A stretch of DNA of 64,000 nt from Haliscomenobacter sp. GTDB lineage: Bacteria > Bacteroidota > Bacteroidia > Chitinophagales > Saprospiraceae. The notes below the pieces were generated by a model that made no database searches, was not told the origin of the DNA, and was given only the letters and a program-made list of their open reading frames with translations. The DNA lies in assembly GCA_016707205.1 (NCBI GenBank), contig JADJHZ010000005.1, forward strand, positions 310,001-374,000, read 5' to 3'. The position numbers and the translations under genes were made by a program. Positions 27,580 to 35,069 of this stretch are shown piece after piece; the first letter of the stretch is position 1; each line of letters opens with the position of its first letter.

Positions 27580-29469
27580 TTACCGATTTACAGCCAATTT
27601 TTTCACGACGACTCCTTCATCCGTCCAAATCTTCAGCACATATATTCCTGATGAAAGGCGATCAACAGGCAGCTTGTCCGCTGAAGCGCTTTCCAGAACC
27701 TGGTTTCCCTGGAGGTCGTAACAAACCAAACGACGCAGAGTAAGCCCTTGGGCATCTACGGTAAAAAATCCGGAAGCCGGGTTAGGAGCAAGGGTAACCC
27801 GCCGGGCGACGGCTGGGTCGTTGATCCCGGTAGCGAGCACGATCGTACTGGAAGAAGCACGGGGCGCCGATGCCTGGGCTTCCTCCTGGGCATTGATCAG
27901 GCGGACGTTTGCGATGGTGAAGGTCAGGCCGGAAGGCGCGGCTTTCGCGTCGATGGCGGCCTTAAGCTGGGCAATCGCCCCAAACCCAGACCGGTTGATG
28001 CGGTTGCTGGCGCTGATGGCCAGGTCAATACGGCCTTCTCCAGGAAAATTGCGGTGCGCCGTTAGCGTTCGGGTAGAAGGGTCGTTGAGCCAGGAGGAGG
28101 AGAACAGCGCGGTTACGCTGCCCGGCACGATCCGGGTTTTGTCGTACAGAACGGAGAAGGCAACCCCATACACTCCGCTGGCGGGCTGGTCCTTTTCCCC
28201 AAGCATAATATCAAACGTGGCCATTTCCCCTGGTTGAACTTCCCGGGGAGCGACGAAAAGAGGCGCCCCTGCCGCACGCGGAACCAGGGGTTCTGCCGGC
28301 TGAAAACCGCTTTGGGCTTTTGTCTTGCCCCAGTTGGCCTCAATAGCCGCCAGATCGCCCGTCTCAATGCGGCCGTTGCCATCCGTGTCCAGGTGCTTGA
28401 AATTGACGTTGGCCGCCGGAGTGGACAAAGCCCAGCTCGCCGCCGGTAGCGCTTTCCATTCGATGGCCTGGTTTATCCGGGAAGGCCCTTCGCCCCCAAA
28501 TCCAAGGCCGAGCTGCAAGACGTCGAAATGGTTGACCACATCGTCTTTATTGGCGTCGCCGGGGCGCATCAACGGGTCTTTTTCAACGACGATCGTACCC
28601 GGCTGGCGGTAGAGGTTAAGCAGGTTTTCCTTAATGTCGATTAGCTCGATCGCCGTAGGCGTTTCGGTAAAATCCACCTTGGAAACGCCTTCCTTTATCG
28701 CCGTAAAACACAACTCGTAAAACGTATCTCCAGGTTTTAATGCCAAGCCGGTAATCAAATCTTCCGAAATCCAGGAAAACGTAAGTTTCCCCTGGCTCCT
28801 TAGGACCATTCCAAAATTCTTATCTGGCTTCAATCCAGGCAAAGCCAGATTCTGAACGGTATCGAGGGTTAAAATGGCCGGGTCCCAGCTTAGGGTGTAC
28901 TGAATGGCCAGCAACGAATCGGCAAAAGCGTTTACTCCAAGACGGACGCAGGCTTTCTGCCCCGGCGCCATGACCGTATCCGAAATAGCCAGACCAATGG
29001 ATTCGTCAGGAATCACCTTAGCGCTCCCAGGGGTAGAAAGGATGGAAATCGGCTGCTGCCCTTTCGCGGCGGCCTTCAACAAAGGATAATCGCTCAAAAA
29101 AACCATCGGAGCGCCAGCCCGGACCGCTTTGAAACAAAAATCTGCCATCGAAACGCCTGAAGGCAGCGTGCCGCCTGCGCCCGATTCCCAGACTACCGTC
29201 AGCACATTTCCGCCAACCGCCTGTACCGTAAGCGTTCCCGGCAAATCCGGGTTCTTTTGAACCGATTGGTACTCCAATTCGCTGGAAAAAAATTGCAGGC
29301 TGAACTGAACTTTCGTCAGGTTGGAAAACCCTTTGGTATTCAGCTTAAAACAAACGGTCTTTCCTTTTATGGCCGTTCCGCCTTCGAGGGTCAGGCTTAA
29401 GGTATCTTGTGCCGAGAGGGGAAGCAAAAAAAGAAAAGAGAGGCAAAAAAGACTGGCAAACGCTTTCAT
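27580..29469 (-). CDS. Secreted cohesin/dockerin protein with T9SS type A sorting domain
   Basis: A 629-residue exported protein with a signal peptide (LFCLSFLFLLPLSAQ). Cohesin-like beta domains lie at about 22-150, 155-295 and 400-540 (strand patterns such as IQYTLSWDPAILTLDTVQNL). Two calcium-binding loops, GDANKDDVVNHFDVLQLG (from 304) and DTDGNGRIETGDLAAIE (from 361), form a dockerin-like module between the second and third. The end (APNPASGFFTV ... GIYVLKIWTDEGVVVKKLAV) is a T9SS type A sorting domain, so the protein is exported by T9SS and cell-attached or released. Having both a cohesin and a dockerin module suggests protein-protein assembly outside the cell. Confidence 0.82.
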   Translation of the reverse strand: MKAFASLFCLSFLFLLPLSAQDTLSLTLEGGTAIKGKTVCFKLNTKGFSNLTKVQFSLQFFSSELEYQSVQKNPDLPGTLTVQAVGGNVLTVVWESGAGGTLPSGVSMADFCFKAVRAGAPMVFLSDYPLLKAAAKGQQPISILSTPGSAKVIPDESIGLAISDTVMAPGQKACVRLGVNAFADSLLAIQYTLSWDPAILTLDTVQNLALPGLKPDKNFGMVLRSQGKLTFSWISEDLITGLALKPGDTFYELCFTAIKEGVSKVDFTETPTAIELIDIKENLLNLYRQPGTIVVEKDPLMRPGDANKDDVVNHFDVLQLGLGFGGEGPSRINQAIEWKALPAASWALSTPAANVNFKHLDTDGNGRIETGDLAAIEANWGKTKAQSGFQPAEPLVPRAAGAPLFVAPREVQPGEMATFDIMLGEKDQPASGVYGVAFSVLYDKTRIVPGSVTALFSSSWLNDPSTRTLTAHRNFPGEGRIDLAISASNRINRSGFGAIAQLKAAIDAKAAPSGLTFTIANVRLINAQEEAQASAPRASSSTIVLATGINDPAVARRVTLAPNPASGFFTVDAQGLTLRRLVCYDLQGNQVLESASADKLPVDRLSSGIYVLKIWTDEGVVVKKLAVNR

Positions 29470-29549
29470 GGGAAATGAACGGTTTAGTTACTAAAAGCTG
29501 CCTCAAGATAAAAAAAGGGCCGCTATGCGGGGCAGGAAAAGATAAAAAA

Positions 29550-29597
29550 AGGGAATTTATGAAGAAGCGCACGAATGGGCTTTTTCATAAATTCCCT
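29550..29597 (-). terminator. Terminator after superoxide dismutase gene
   Basis: A perfect 14-bp stem, AGGGAATTTATGAA (29550-29563) with TTCATAAATTCCCT (29584-29597). Read on the minus strand it is followed by a run of seven T. It starts 24 bases after the sod stop codon. Confidence 0.75.
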
Positions 29598-29620
29598 CTT
29601 TTCTCTGAATCGGCAATGCG

Positions 29621-30235
29621 TTACTTCGCAGCCAGGTAGAGGCGGTTTACCTCATTCCAGTTGACCACGTTATAAAACGCCTCCACATAATCCGGACGGC
29701 GGTTTTGGTAGTTCAGGTAATAGGCGTGCTCCCAAACGTCGAGGCCCAAAACGGGTTGGCCTTTCTGCTCGGTCACGTCCATCAGGGGGTTATCCTGATT
29801 GGGGGTAGAGCTTACAAACAGCTTGCCCTCCGCGCCTACGCAAAGCCAGGCCCATCCAGATCCAAACCGGGTCGCTGCCGCAGCGGAAAACAGTTTTTTA
29901 AACTCTTCGAAAGCGCCGAAATCCTGAATGATCGCGTCGTGAATCGCCGTACCCGCAGCAGGTTGCGCAGAGCCATTGGGCGACATCAGCGTCCAGAACA
30001 AATTGTGGTTGTAATACCCTCCTCCGTTGTTGCGGACAGCAGGGGAATATTTGGAAATGCTGGCCAAAATAGCCTCAATGGTCATATGTTCCATGTCCGT
30101 ACCCTGAATGGCCGCATTCAGGTTGTTGGTATACGCCGCATGGTGTTTGCCATGGTGGATCTCCATGGTCCGGGCGTCGATATGAGGCTCGAGGGCGTCA
30201 AAGCTATACGGAAGGTTGGGAAGTTGAAAAGCCAT
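29621..30235 (-). CDS. sod: Superoxide dismutase (Fe/Mn type)
   Basis: A 204-residue cytoplasmic enzyme that converts superoxide to peroxide and oxygen. All four metal ligands are present: H27 (in EIHHGKHH), H77 (GGYYNHNLFW), D166 and H170 (LDVWEHAYY). The sequence alone does not tell iron from manganese with certainty. A promoter with good elements lies just upstream and its own terminator follows, so it is a single-gene unit. Confidence 0.95.
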   Translation of the reverse strand: MAFQLPNLPYSFDALEPHIDARTMEIHHGKHHAAYTNNLNAAIQGTDMEHMTIEAILASISKYSPAVRNNGGGYYNHNLFWTLMSPNGSAQPAAGTAIHDAIIQDFGAFEEFKKLFSAAAATRFGSGWAWLCVGAEGKLFVSSTPNQDNPLMDVTEQKGQPVLGLDVWEHAYYLNYQNRRPDYVEAFYNVVNWNEVNRLYLAAK

Positions 30236-30270
30236 AAACTTGGATTTTTGGTTGTTAAACAGGATAAAGA

Positions 30271-30302
30271 CAAAACTACCTTTCTAACGCCGTCCTATCC
30301 AA
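30271..30302 (-). promoter_or_regulatory. Promoter of the superoxide dismutase gene
   Basis: Minus strand: -33 TTGG (30302-30299), 20 bases, then -7 TAGTTTTG (30278-30271). Both match the Bacteroidota sigma-A-type consensus. The ATG follows 36 bases after the -7 box. Confidence 0.6.
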
Positions 30303-30434
30303 TTAGTTTATCCGAAAGGGCGATTTACCTTCATTTTTCCTCCGGAATTCAGACCGCAACTTATGCCGAAGCCTGCGATTTTTGCCTTACTTTTAGCCGG
30401 ATTTTTCATGCCTTCATTTAAATAACCGGAACCT

Positions 30435-31019
30435 ATGGAATACCGTATCGAAAAAGACACGCTTGGCCCCGTTCAGGTGCCCGCAACGAAATACTGGGGA
30501 GCACAAACCCAGCGTTCGTTCCAGAATTTCAAAATCGGTGGCCACCGCATGCCGATGGAAATTATCCGGGCTTTTGCCATTCTCAAAAAAGCTGCCGCCC
30601 TTACGAACGTGGAGCTCGGCGTACTTCCCGAGGAGAAATCCAAGCTGATCTGCCAGGTTTGCGACGAGATCCTTCAGGGGCAACACGACGACGAATTTCC
30701 GCTGGTGGTGTGGCAAACAGGATCCGGCACCCAGAGCAACATGAACCTCAACGAGGTAATCGCCAACCGGGCGCACGTGATCTCCGGCGGTACCCTGACC
30801 GACGAGGCCAAGGTGCTCAAAGCGAACGACGACGTCAATATGTCTCAATCCTCCAACGACACCTTCCCCACCGCGATGCATATTGCCGCCTACCAGAAAC
30901 TGGTATCGGCCACCCTGCCCTCCTGGAAACCCTCCGGTCGACGCTCGAGTCCAAAGCCCGGGAGTACATGGGGGTGGTCAAGATCGGGCGGACCCACTTC
31001 ATGGACGCCACCCCGATGA
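30435..31019 (+). CDS. fumC: Fumarate hydratase class II (FumC), N-terminal part
   Basis: Starts MEYRIEKDTLGPVQVPATKY, the usual FumC start, and includes the substrate-binding TGSGTQSNMNLNEVIANRA and SQSSNDTFPTAMHI blocks. FumC hydrates fumarate to L-malate in the TCA cycle. After about base 30916 the frame is lost (TLPSWKPSG) through one missing base. The rest of the enzyme is in the next entry. The last 34 residues of this frame are an artefact. Confidence 0.92.
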   Translation: MEYRIEKDTLGPVQVPATKYWGAQTQRSFQNFKIGGHRMPMEIIRAFAILKKAAALTNVELGVLPEEKSKLICQVCDEILQGQHDDEFPLVVWQTGSGTQSNMNLNEVIANRAHVISGGTLTDEAKVLKANDDVNMSQSSNDTFPTAMHIAAYQKLVSATLPSWKPSGRRSSPKPGSTWGWSRSGGPTSWTPPR

Positions 31020-31831
31020 CGCTCGGCCAGGAATTGTCTGGCTACGCTGCCCAACTCGGATATGGGATCCAGGCGATCAAGAACACCCTGCCGCACTTGT
31101 CCGAGCTTGCCCTCGGCGGCACGGCTGTAGGGACCGGATTGAATACGCCTCCTCGTTATTCCGAAACGGTGGCCCGGCATATTGCCCAGTTATCCGGCTT
31201 GCCCTTCGTGACGGCGCCCAATAAGTTCGAAGCCCTCGCTACCCACGACGCCCTGGTGGAATCCCACGGCGCTCTAAAAACAGTTGCCGTCAGCCTGATG
31301 AAAATTGGCAACGACATCCGGATGCTGGCCTCCGGCCCCCGGTCCGGAATCGGGGAAATCCTGATCCCGACCAACGAACCCGGCTCGTCCATCATGCCCG
31401 GGAAGGTGAACCCCACCCAATCCGAAGCGCTGACCATGGCCATGGCGCAGGTGCTCGGCAACGACGTAGCCATCAATATCGGCGGCATGAGCGGGCACTT
31501 TGAACTCAACGTCTTCAAACCCCTGATCATTTTTAATTTCCTCACTTCCGCCCAACTCATCGCCGATGCCTGTCTGAGTTTCAACGAACACTGCGCTACC
31601 GGAATCGAGCCCAACTACGCCCGCATTCAGGAGCACCTCAACAACTCCCTGATGCTGGTCACCGCCCTGAATACGAAAATCGGCTACTATAAAGCGGCGG
31701 AGATCGCCCAGAAAGCGTTTAAGGACAATAGCACGCTGAAAGAAACTGCCGTCGCCCTTGGATACCTTACGGCAGCAGAATTTGACGAATGGGTGCGCCC
31801 GGAGGATATGATCTCCGGGCAGGGCGGGTAA
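30917..31831 (+). CDS. fumC: Fumarate hydratase class II (FumC), C-terminal part
   Basis: Continues fumarase from ALLETLRSTLESKAREYMG, one frame over from the N-terminal part. It carries the catalytic signature GSSIMPGKVNPTQSE and a normal C-terminus (LGYLTAAEFDEWV). Together the two parts give a full-length protein of about 465 residues. The conserved, core metabolic nature of the gene makes a sequencing or assembly indel more likely than true inactivation. Confidence 0.92.
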   Translation, partial: ALLETLRSTLESKAREYMGVVKIGRTHFMDATPMTLGQELSGYAAQLGYGIQAIKNTLPHLSELALGGTAVGTGLNTPPRYSETVARHIAQLSGLPFVTAPNKFEALATHDALVESHGALKTVAVSLMKIGNDIRMLASGPRSGIGEILIPTNEPGSSIMPGKVNPTQSEALTMAMAQVLGNDVAINIGGMSGHFELNVFKPLIIFNFLTSAQLIADACLSFNEHCATGIEPNYARIQEHLNNSLMLVTALNTKIGYYKAAEIAQKAFKDNSTLKETAVALGYLTAAEFDEWVRPEDMISGQGG

Positions 31832-31841
31832 TTTTATTTTC

Positions 31842-31995
31842 GGGGCTGTCTCAAAAGACCGTTCTTTGCTCCCGGCGTGAAATTTTATTTTCTTTTTTCA
31901 ATTCTTTTAAAAAATTGCAACGTAGTTTTTTAAAAAGAATTGAAAAAGAAAATATTTTGGCAGCCAGGAGCGAAAACAGTCTTTTAGATAGCCCT
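31842..31995. repeat. MITE-like element with IS-type terminal inverted repeats
   Basis: The left end GGGGCTGTCTCAAAAGACCG and the right end (complement AGGGCTATCTAAAAGACTG) are inverted copies over about 28 bases. The interior continues as an imperfect palindrome (TTTTATTTTCTTTTTTCAAT against ATTGAAAAAGAAAATATTTT). The GGGGCTGTCTCAAAA end is like those of IS elements found in Bacteroidota. The element is about 154 bp, has no coding capacity, and sits between fumC and the penicillin-binding protein gene. It supplies the false N-terminal residues of the latter if the first in-frame ATG (31789) is used. Confidence 0.65.
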
Positions 31996-32031
31996 GATCC
32001 TTGCGAAAACCCTTTTCTTCTAATACCAAGT

Positions 32032-34440
32032 GTGAACCATTTTACCCAATTGCAATCTACGCTTGTTGGTTTTTTCAAAGGCCGGCCCTTACGGCAGGGG
32101 ATCGGCATCCTCTTTCTTGTTCTGGGCATTTGGTATGGGTTCAGCCTGCCCACGCCTTTGTTTCAAACGCCGTACAGCAAGGTGCTGGAGGACAGGGAGG
32201 GGCGTCTGCTTTCTGCCCGCATTTCGGAAGACGGCCAATGGCGGTTTCCCGAACTGGACAGCCTCCCGTCCAAATACGTCCAGGCCCTGGTCGCTTTTGA
32301 GGATCAGCGTTTTTTTTATCATCCGGGAGTAGATCCGCTCGCCATGGGCCGGGCGGTAGGGCAAAACCTGCGCAGCCGGAAAATCGTCAGCGGAGGCAGC
32401 ACCATCAGCATGCAGGTCATCCGGCTGGCGCAAAAGAACAAACCCAGGACCATTTTCCGCAAGCTGTTGGAAAGCGTTCTGGCTACGCGCCTGGAATTGC
32501 AATATTCCAAAAAGCGCATTCTGAGGCTTTACGCATCCCATGCTCCGTTTGGAGGCAACGTGGTGGGGCTTGATGCCGCGTCCTGGAGGTATTTCGGGAA
32601 ATCCCCGGAGTTCCTTTCCTGGGCGGAGGCCGCCTTCCTTGCCGTTCTCCCCAATAGCCCGGCCCATATGCACCCTGGCCGGAACCGCGAGCCGCTCTTG
32701 AAAAAGCGCAACCGGTTACTCCGAAAACTGGCACAAAAAGGAGTGCTGGATGCCACTACGCTTAGCCTGGCCCTTTCGGAATCTTTGCCGGAGGCGCCGC
32801 TTCCGCTGCCTCAGCTGGCGCCCCACCTGCTGGACAGAGCCGTCAAGGAAGGCGCGCCTGCCCGGTTAAAAACCAGCATCGACCTCCAGCTTCAATTCAC
32901 TGCCGCCGAAACCGCCTCCCGACACCAGGCCATCCTCTCCCAGAACGGGATCCACAATCTGGCGGCGCTCATCGTGCACGTTCCTTCCGGAGAAGTGCTG
33001 GCCTACGTCGGCAACGCTCCCAATGCAGGCCCCGAACATGGAGGGGCCGTGGATGTGATCGCCGCCCCCCGTAGTTCGGGGAGCATTTTCAAGCCGTTCC
33101 TTTATGCCCTGGCGCTACAGGAAGGCCTTATCCTGCCTCATAGCCTGCTCCCCGACATCCCGATGAACATCAACGGGTACCGTCCCGAAAATTTTCACCG
33201 GGATTTCGACGGCGTAGTTCCGGCATCGGAAAGCCTTTCCCGATCGTTGAATGTGCCTTTTGTCCATTTGCTTCGCGACTACGGCATTGGCCGGTTTCAT
33301 TATCAGCTAAAAAAGCTGGGCCTTTCAACCATTCTCCGGCCCCCGGATCATTACGGACTAACCTTGATTCTGGGTGGCGCCGAAGCCAATCTGTGGGACC
33401 TGGGTGGCGTCTACGCATCTATGGCCAGATCGCTTTCGCATTTTGAAACCTACCAAAGCCGGTACGATCCCGCAGATGTACACCCGCTAACCTACCGGAA
33501 AGACGCTCGCGGCGGCGGCGGCAAGCCGATGCTTCAGCGCGAAGCGCCCATATTTGACGCCGGCGTATTATGGCATACATTTCATGCCATGCAGGAAGTG
33601 CAACGCCCGGAAAGCGAAGGGAATTGGGAGATTTTTCACTCCAGCCGCAAGGTGGCCTGGAAAACCGGAACCAGTTTCGGATACCGCGATGCCTGGTCGG
33701 TTGGCCTGACCCCCGAATACCTCGTTGCCGTTTGGGTGGGAAATGCCGATGGCGAAGGCCGTCCCGGGCTGGTGGGAACCCGGGTAGCGGCTCCGCTTAT
33801 GTTCGACCTGTTCGCTTTGCTGCCTCCCTCTAACTGGTTTGCCGCTCCTTACGACGAATTACAAGAAATAGAAATCTGCCGCGAAAGCGGCTGGCTCGCA
33901 GGGCCCTACTGCCCCAAAGGCTCTTTTTCAGCCCCAAAACGGGGCATTCAGGCCCTACCCTGTTCCATGCATGCGCTTGTCCATTTAGACCCTTCCGAAA
34001 CATTCCAGGTGAACGCCAACTGCGAACTTACGGGCAACATGATTCACCGAAGCTGGTTCGTTCTGCCCCCTTTAGAGGAATACTATTACCGGCGCCGGCA
34101 TCCCGCCTACAAGCCCCTGCCTCCATGGCGAGCGGATTGCCAGGAAGCCGCAACCGCGAAAGGAAGCCCTATGCAACTCATTTACCCCCTCAACGCCGCC
34201 AGAATTTACGTGCCTATAGACCTGGACGGAACCTCTTCCCGAACCGTCTTCCGCCTGGCGCACCGAAATCCCAAAGCGGTGATATACTGGCATATAGACC
34301 GGGAATACCTTGGATCTACCCAAACCTTTCACAACATCGAACTGAATCCCCGGCCGGGGAAACATCTTTTGACCGTGGTGGATAATGAAGGAAACCGCCT
34401 GGAGCAACGGTTTGAAATCGCAGAAAAGCGAAAGGAATAA
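32032..34440 (+). CDS. pbpC: Penicillin-binding protein 1C (bifunctional transglycosylase/transpeptidase)
   Basis: About 802 residues from the GTG at 32032 (reads MNHFTQLQSTLVG). One N-terminal membrane helix (GIGILFLVLGIWYGFS) anchors it, facing the periplasm. The GT51 transglycosylase domain has the EDQRFFYHPGVDPLAMGRA motif. The transpeptidase domain has the active serine in SGSIFKPF, SRSLN and KTGTSFGYRDAW. The C-terminus is the BiPBP_C beta domain typical of PBP1C. The frame is open back to 31789, but residues before 32032 are encoded by a MITE-like repeat and overlap fumC, so that start is unlikely. Confidence 0.88.
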   Translation: MNHFTQLQSTLVGFFKGRPLRQGIGILFLVLGIWYGFSLPTPLFQTPYSKVLEDREGRLLSARISEDGQWRFPELDSLPSKYVQALVAFEDQRFFYHPGVDPLAMGRAVGQNLRSRKIVSGGSTISMQVIRLAQKNKPRTIFRKLLESVLATRLELQYSKKRILRLYASHAPFGGNVVGLDAASWRYFGKSPEFLSWAEAAFLAVLPNSPAHMHPGRNREPLLKKRNRLLRKLAQKGVLDATTLSLALSESLPEAPLPLPQLAPHLLDRAVKEGAPARLKTSIDLQLQFTAAETASRHQAILSQNGIHNLAALIVHVPSGEVLAYVGNAPNAGPEHGGAVDVIAAPRSSGSIFKPFLYALALQEGLILPHSLLPDIPMNINGYRPENFHRDFDGVVPASESLSRSLNVPFVHLLRDYGIGRFHYQLKKLGLSTILRPPDHYGLTLILGGAEANLWDLGGVYASMARSLSHFETYQSRYDPADVHPLTYRKDARGGGGKPMLQREAPIFDAGVLWHTFHAMQEVQRPESEGNWEIFHSSRKVAWKTGTSFGYRDAWSVGLTPEYLVAVWVGNADGEGRPGLVGTRVAAPLMFDLFALLPPSNWFAAPYDELQEIEICRESGWLAGPYCPKGSFSAPKRGIQALPCSMHALVHLDPSETFQVNANCELTGNMIHRSWFVLPPLEEYYYRRRHPAYKPLPPWRADCQEAATAKGSPMQLIYPLNAARIYVPIDLDGTSSRTVFRLAHRNPKAVIYWHIDREYLGSTQTFHNIELNPRPGKHLLTVVDNEGNRLEQRFEIAEKRKE

Positions 34441-34511
34441 AAAAAGCTCCTACATTCAGGGAGGTTCGAATGTAGGAGCCGGCAACATACTATGAGAAAA
34501 CTACAGCATAA
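34437..34511 (-). ncRNA. Short tandem transcription unit 1 (sRNA-like)
   Basis: Minus strand: conserved core AGTTTTCTCATAGTATGTT (34502-34484), then a perfect 12-bp hairpin (34468-34479 with 34446-34457) and a T-run. There is no clear -7 box (TATGCTGT at best), so this copy may be decayed or may serve as a terminator only. It starts right at the stop of pbpC, on the opposite strand. Confidence 0.4.
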
Positions 34512-34626
34512 TATTACGGCCTATTTTTCATTAAACAGAAGGGCAATTAGGGAAGTGGGACATTCCTTTTGAAAACGTGCCGTTCGGTTTAGCAAACGGA
34601 AAAAAATACGTTTGCTTGGCTCAAAT

Positions 34627-34733
34627 TATACTACCCTCCGCCTGATTTTGTGCATGAGGGACAGCGGTAACTTCTTAAGGAGGCTGGGAGGCGCGCGACG
34701 GCATGCACAAAACCTGGCGCCGCGAAGTATACC
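34627..34733. repeat. Palindromic repeat element, family 1 copy B
   Basis: 107 bp with ends TATACTACC and GCGAAGTATACC. The internal pair is ATTTTGTGCAT (34645-34655) and ATGCACAAAACC (34703-34714). It shares ends, internal pair and the GCGCGCGACGGCATGCAC segment with the copy at 25911-26026. Its right end directly touches the A-run of unit 2. Confidence 0.7.
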
Positions 34734-34805
34734 AAAAAAAAGCCTACGCCTGAGAAACAAGCGTAGGAGAATTAAACATACTATGAGAAAACTGTTGCAA
34801 AGGTA
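34734..34805 (-). ncRNA. Short tandem transcription unit 2 (sRNA-like)
   Basis: Minus strand: -7 box TACCTTTG (34805-34798), then CAACAGTTTTCTCATAGTAT followed by GTTTAATTC, a hairpin (CCTACGC/GCGTAGG, 34767-34743) and eight T. The predicted RNA is only about 60 bases. The core matches unit 1 almost base for base although the hairpin sequence is quite different. Confidence 0.5.
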
Positions 34806-34886
34806 CATAAACCTTCCTGAATAAATCCAGGCATTTAGGGAAAGCAGGAAGTGGATAGAAACTGGAAGGAGACCCCGAGAAAGCGG

Positions 34887-34962
34887 AAAAAAAAGGCACC
34901 TCTAGGAACTAGAGGTGCGGGAAGATCAAACAAACTTACTACGAGAAAACAGTGCAAACATA
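34887..34962 (-). ncRNA. Short tandem transcription unit 3 (sRNA-like)
   Basis: Minus strand: -7 box TATGTTTG (34962-34955), core CACTGTTTTCTCGTAGTAAG then TTTG, a perfect 10-bp hairpin with a 3-base loop (34896-34905 with 34909-34918) and eight T. It sits after a very AT-rich stretch (34963-35010), as expected upstream of a promoter. Confidence 0.5.
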
Positions 34963-35069
34963 ATAATTTTTTTTAATATAATATATTTTTTCTTTCCCGT
35001 AAAAAATATAGTATATCCTTGATTTTCAGCGCAATGAAACATCAAATTCACAACAAAATCCCAGCTTGT

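Noticed and set aside
31789..32031. Longer N-terminus for pbpC
   Set aside because: The extra 81 codons overlap fumC and are made of a MITE-like repeat. The membrane helix and family sequence start only after 32032.
34494..34571. Plus-strand ATGAGAAAAC frames in the tandem units (26 aa and 13 aa)
   Set aside because: ATGAGAAAA looks like a Bacteroidota gene start, but the T-runs and -7 boxes fit the minus strand, and the peptides share no sequence beyond MRKL.
34440..35069. tRNA or other standard RNA gene in the gene-free stretch
   Set aside because: No cloverleaf or known RNA pattern was seen by eye. The stretch is explained by three short units and one palindromic repeat, with AT-rich DNA between.
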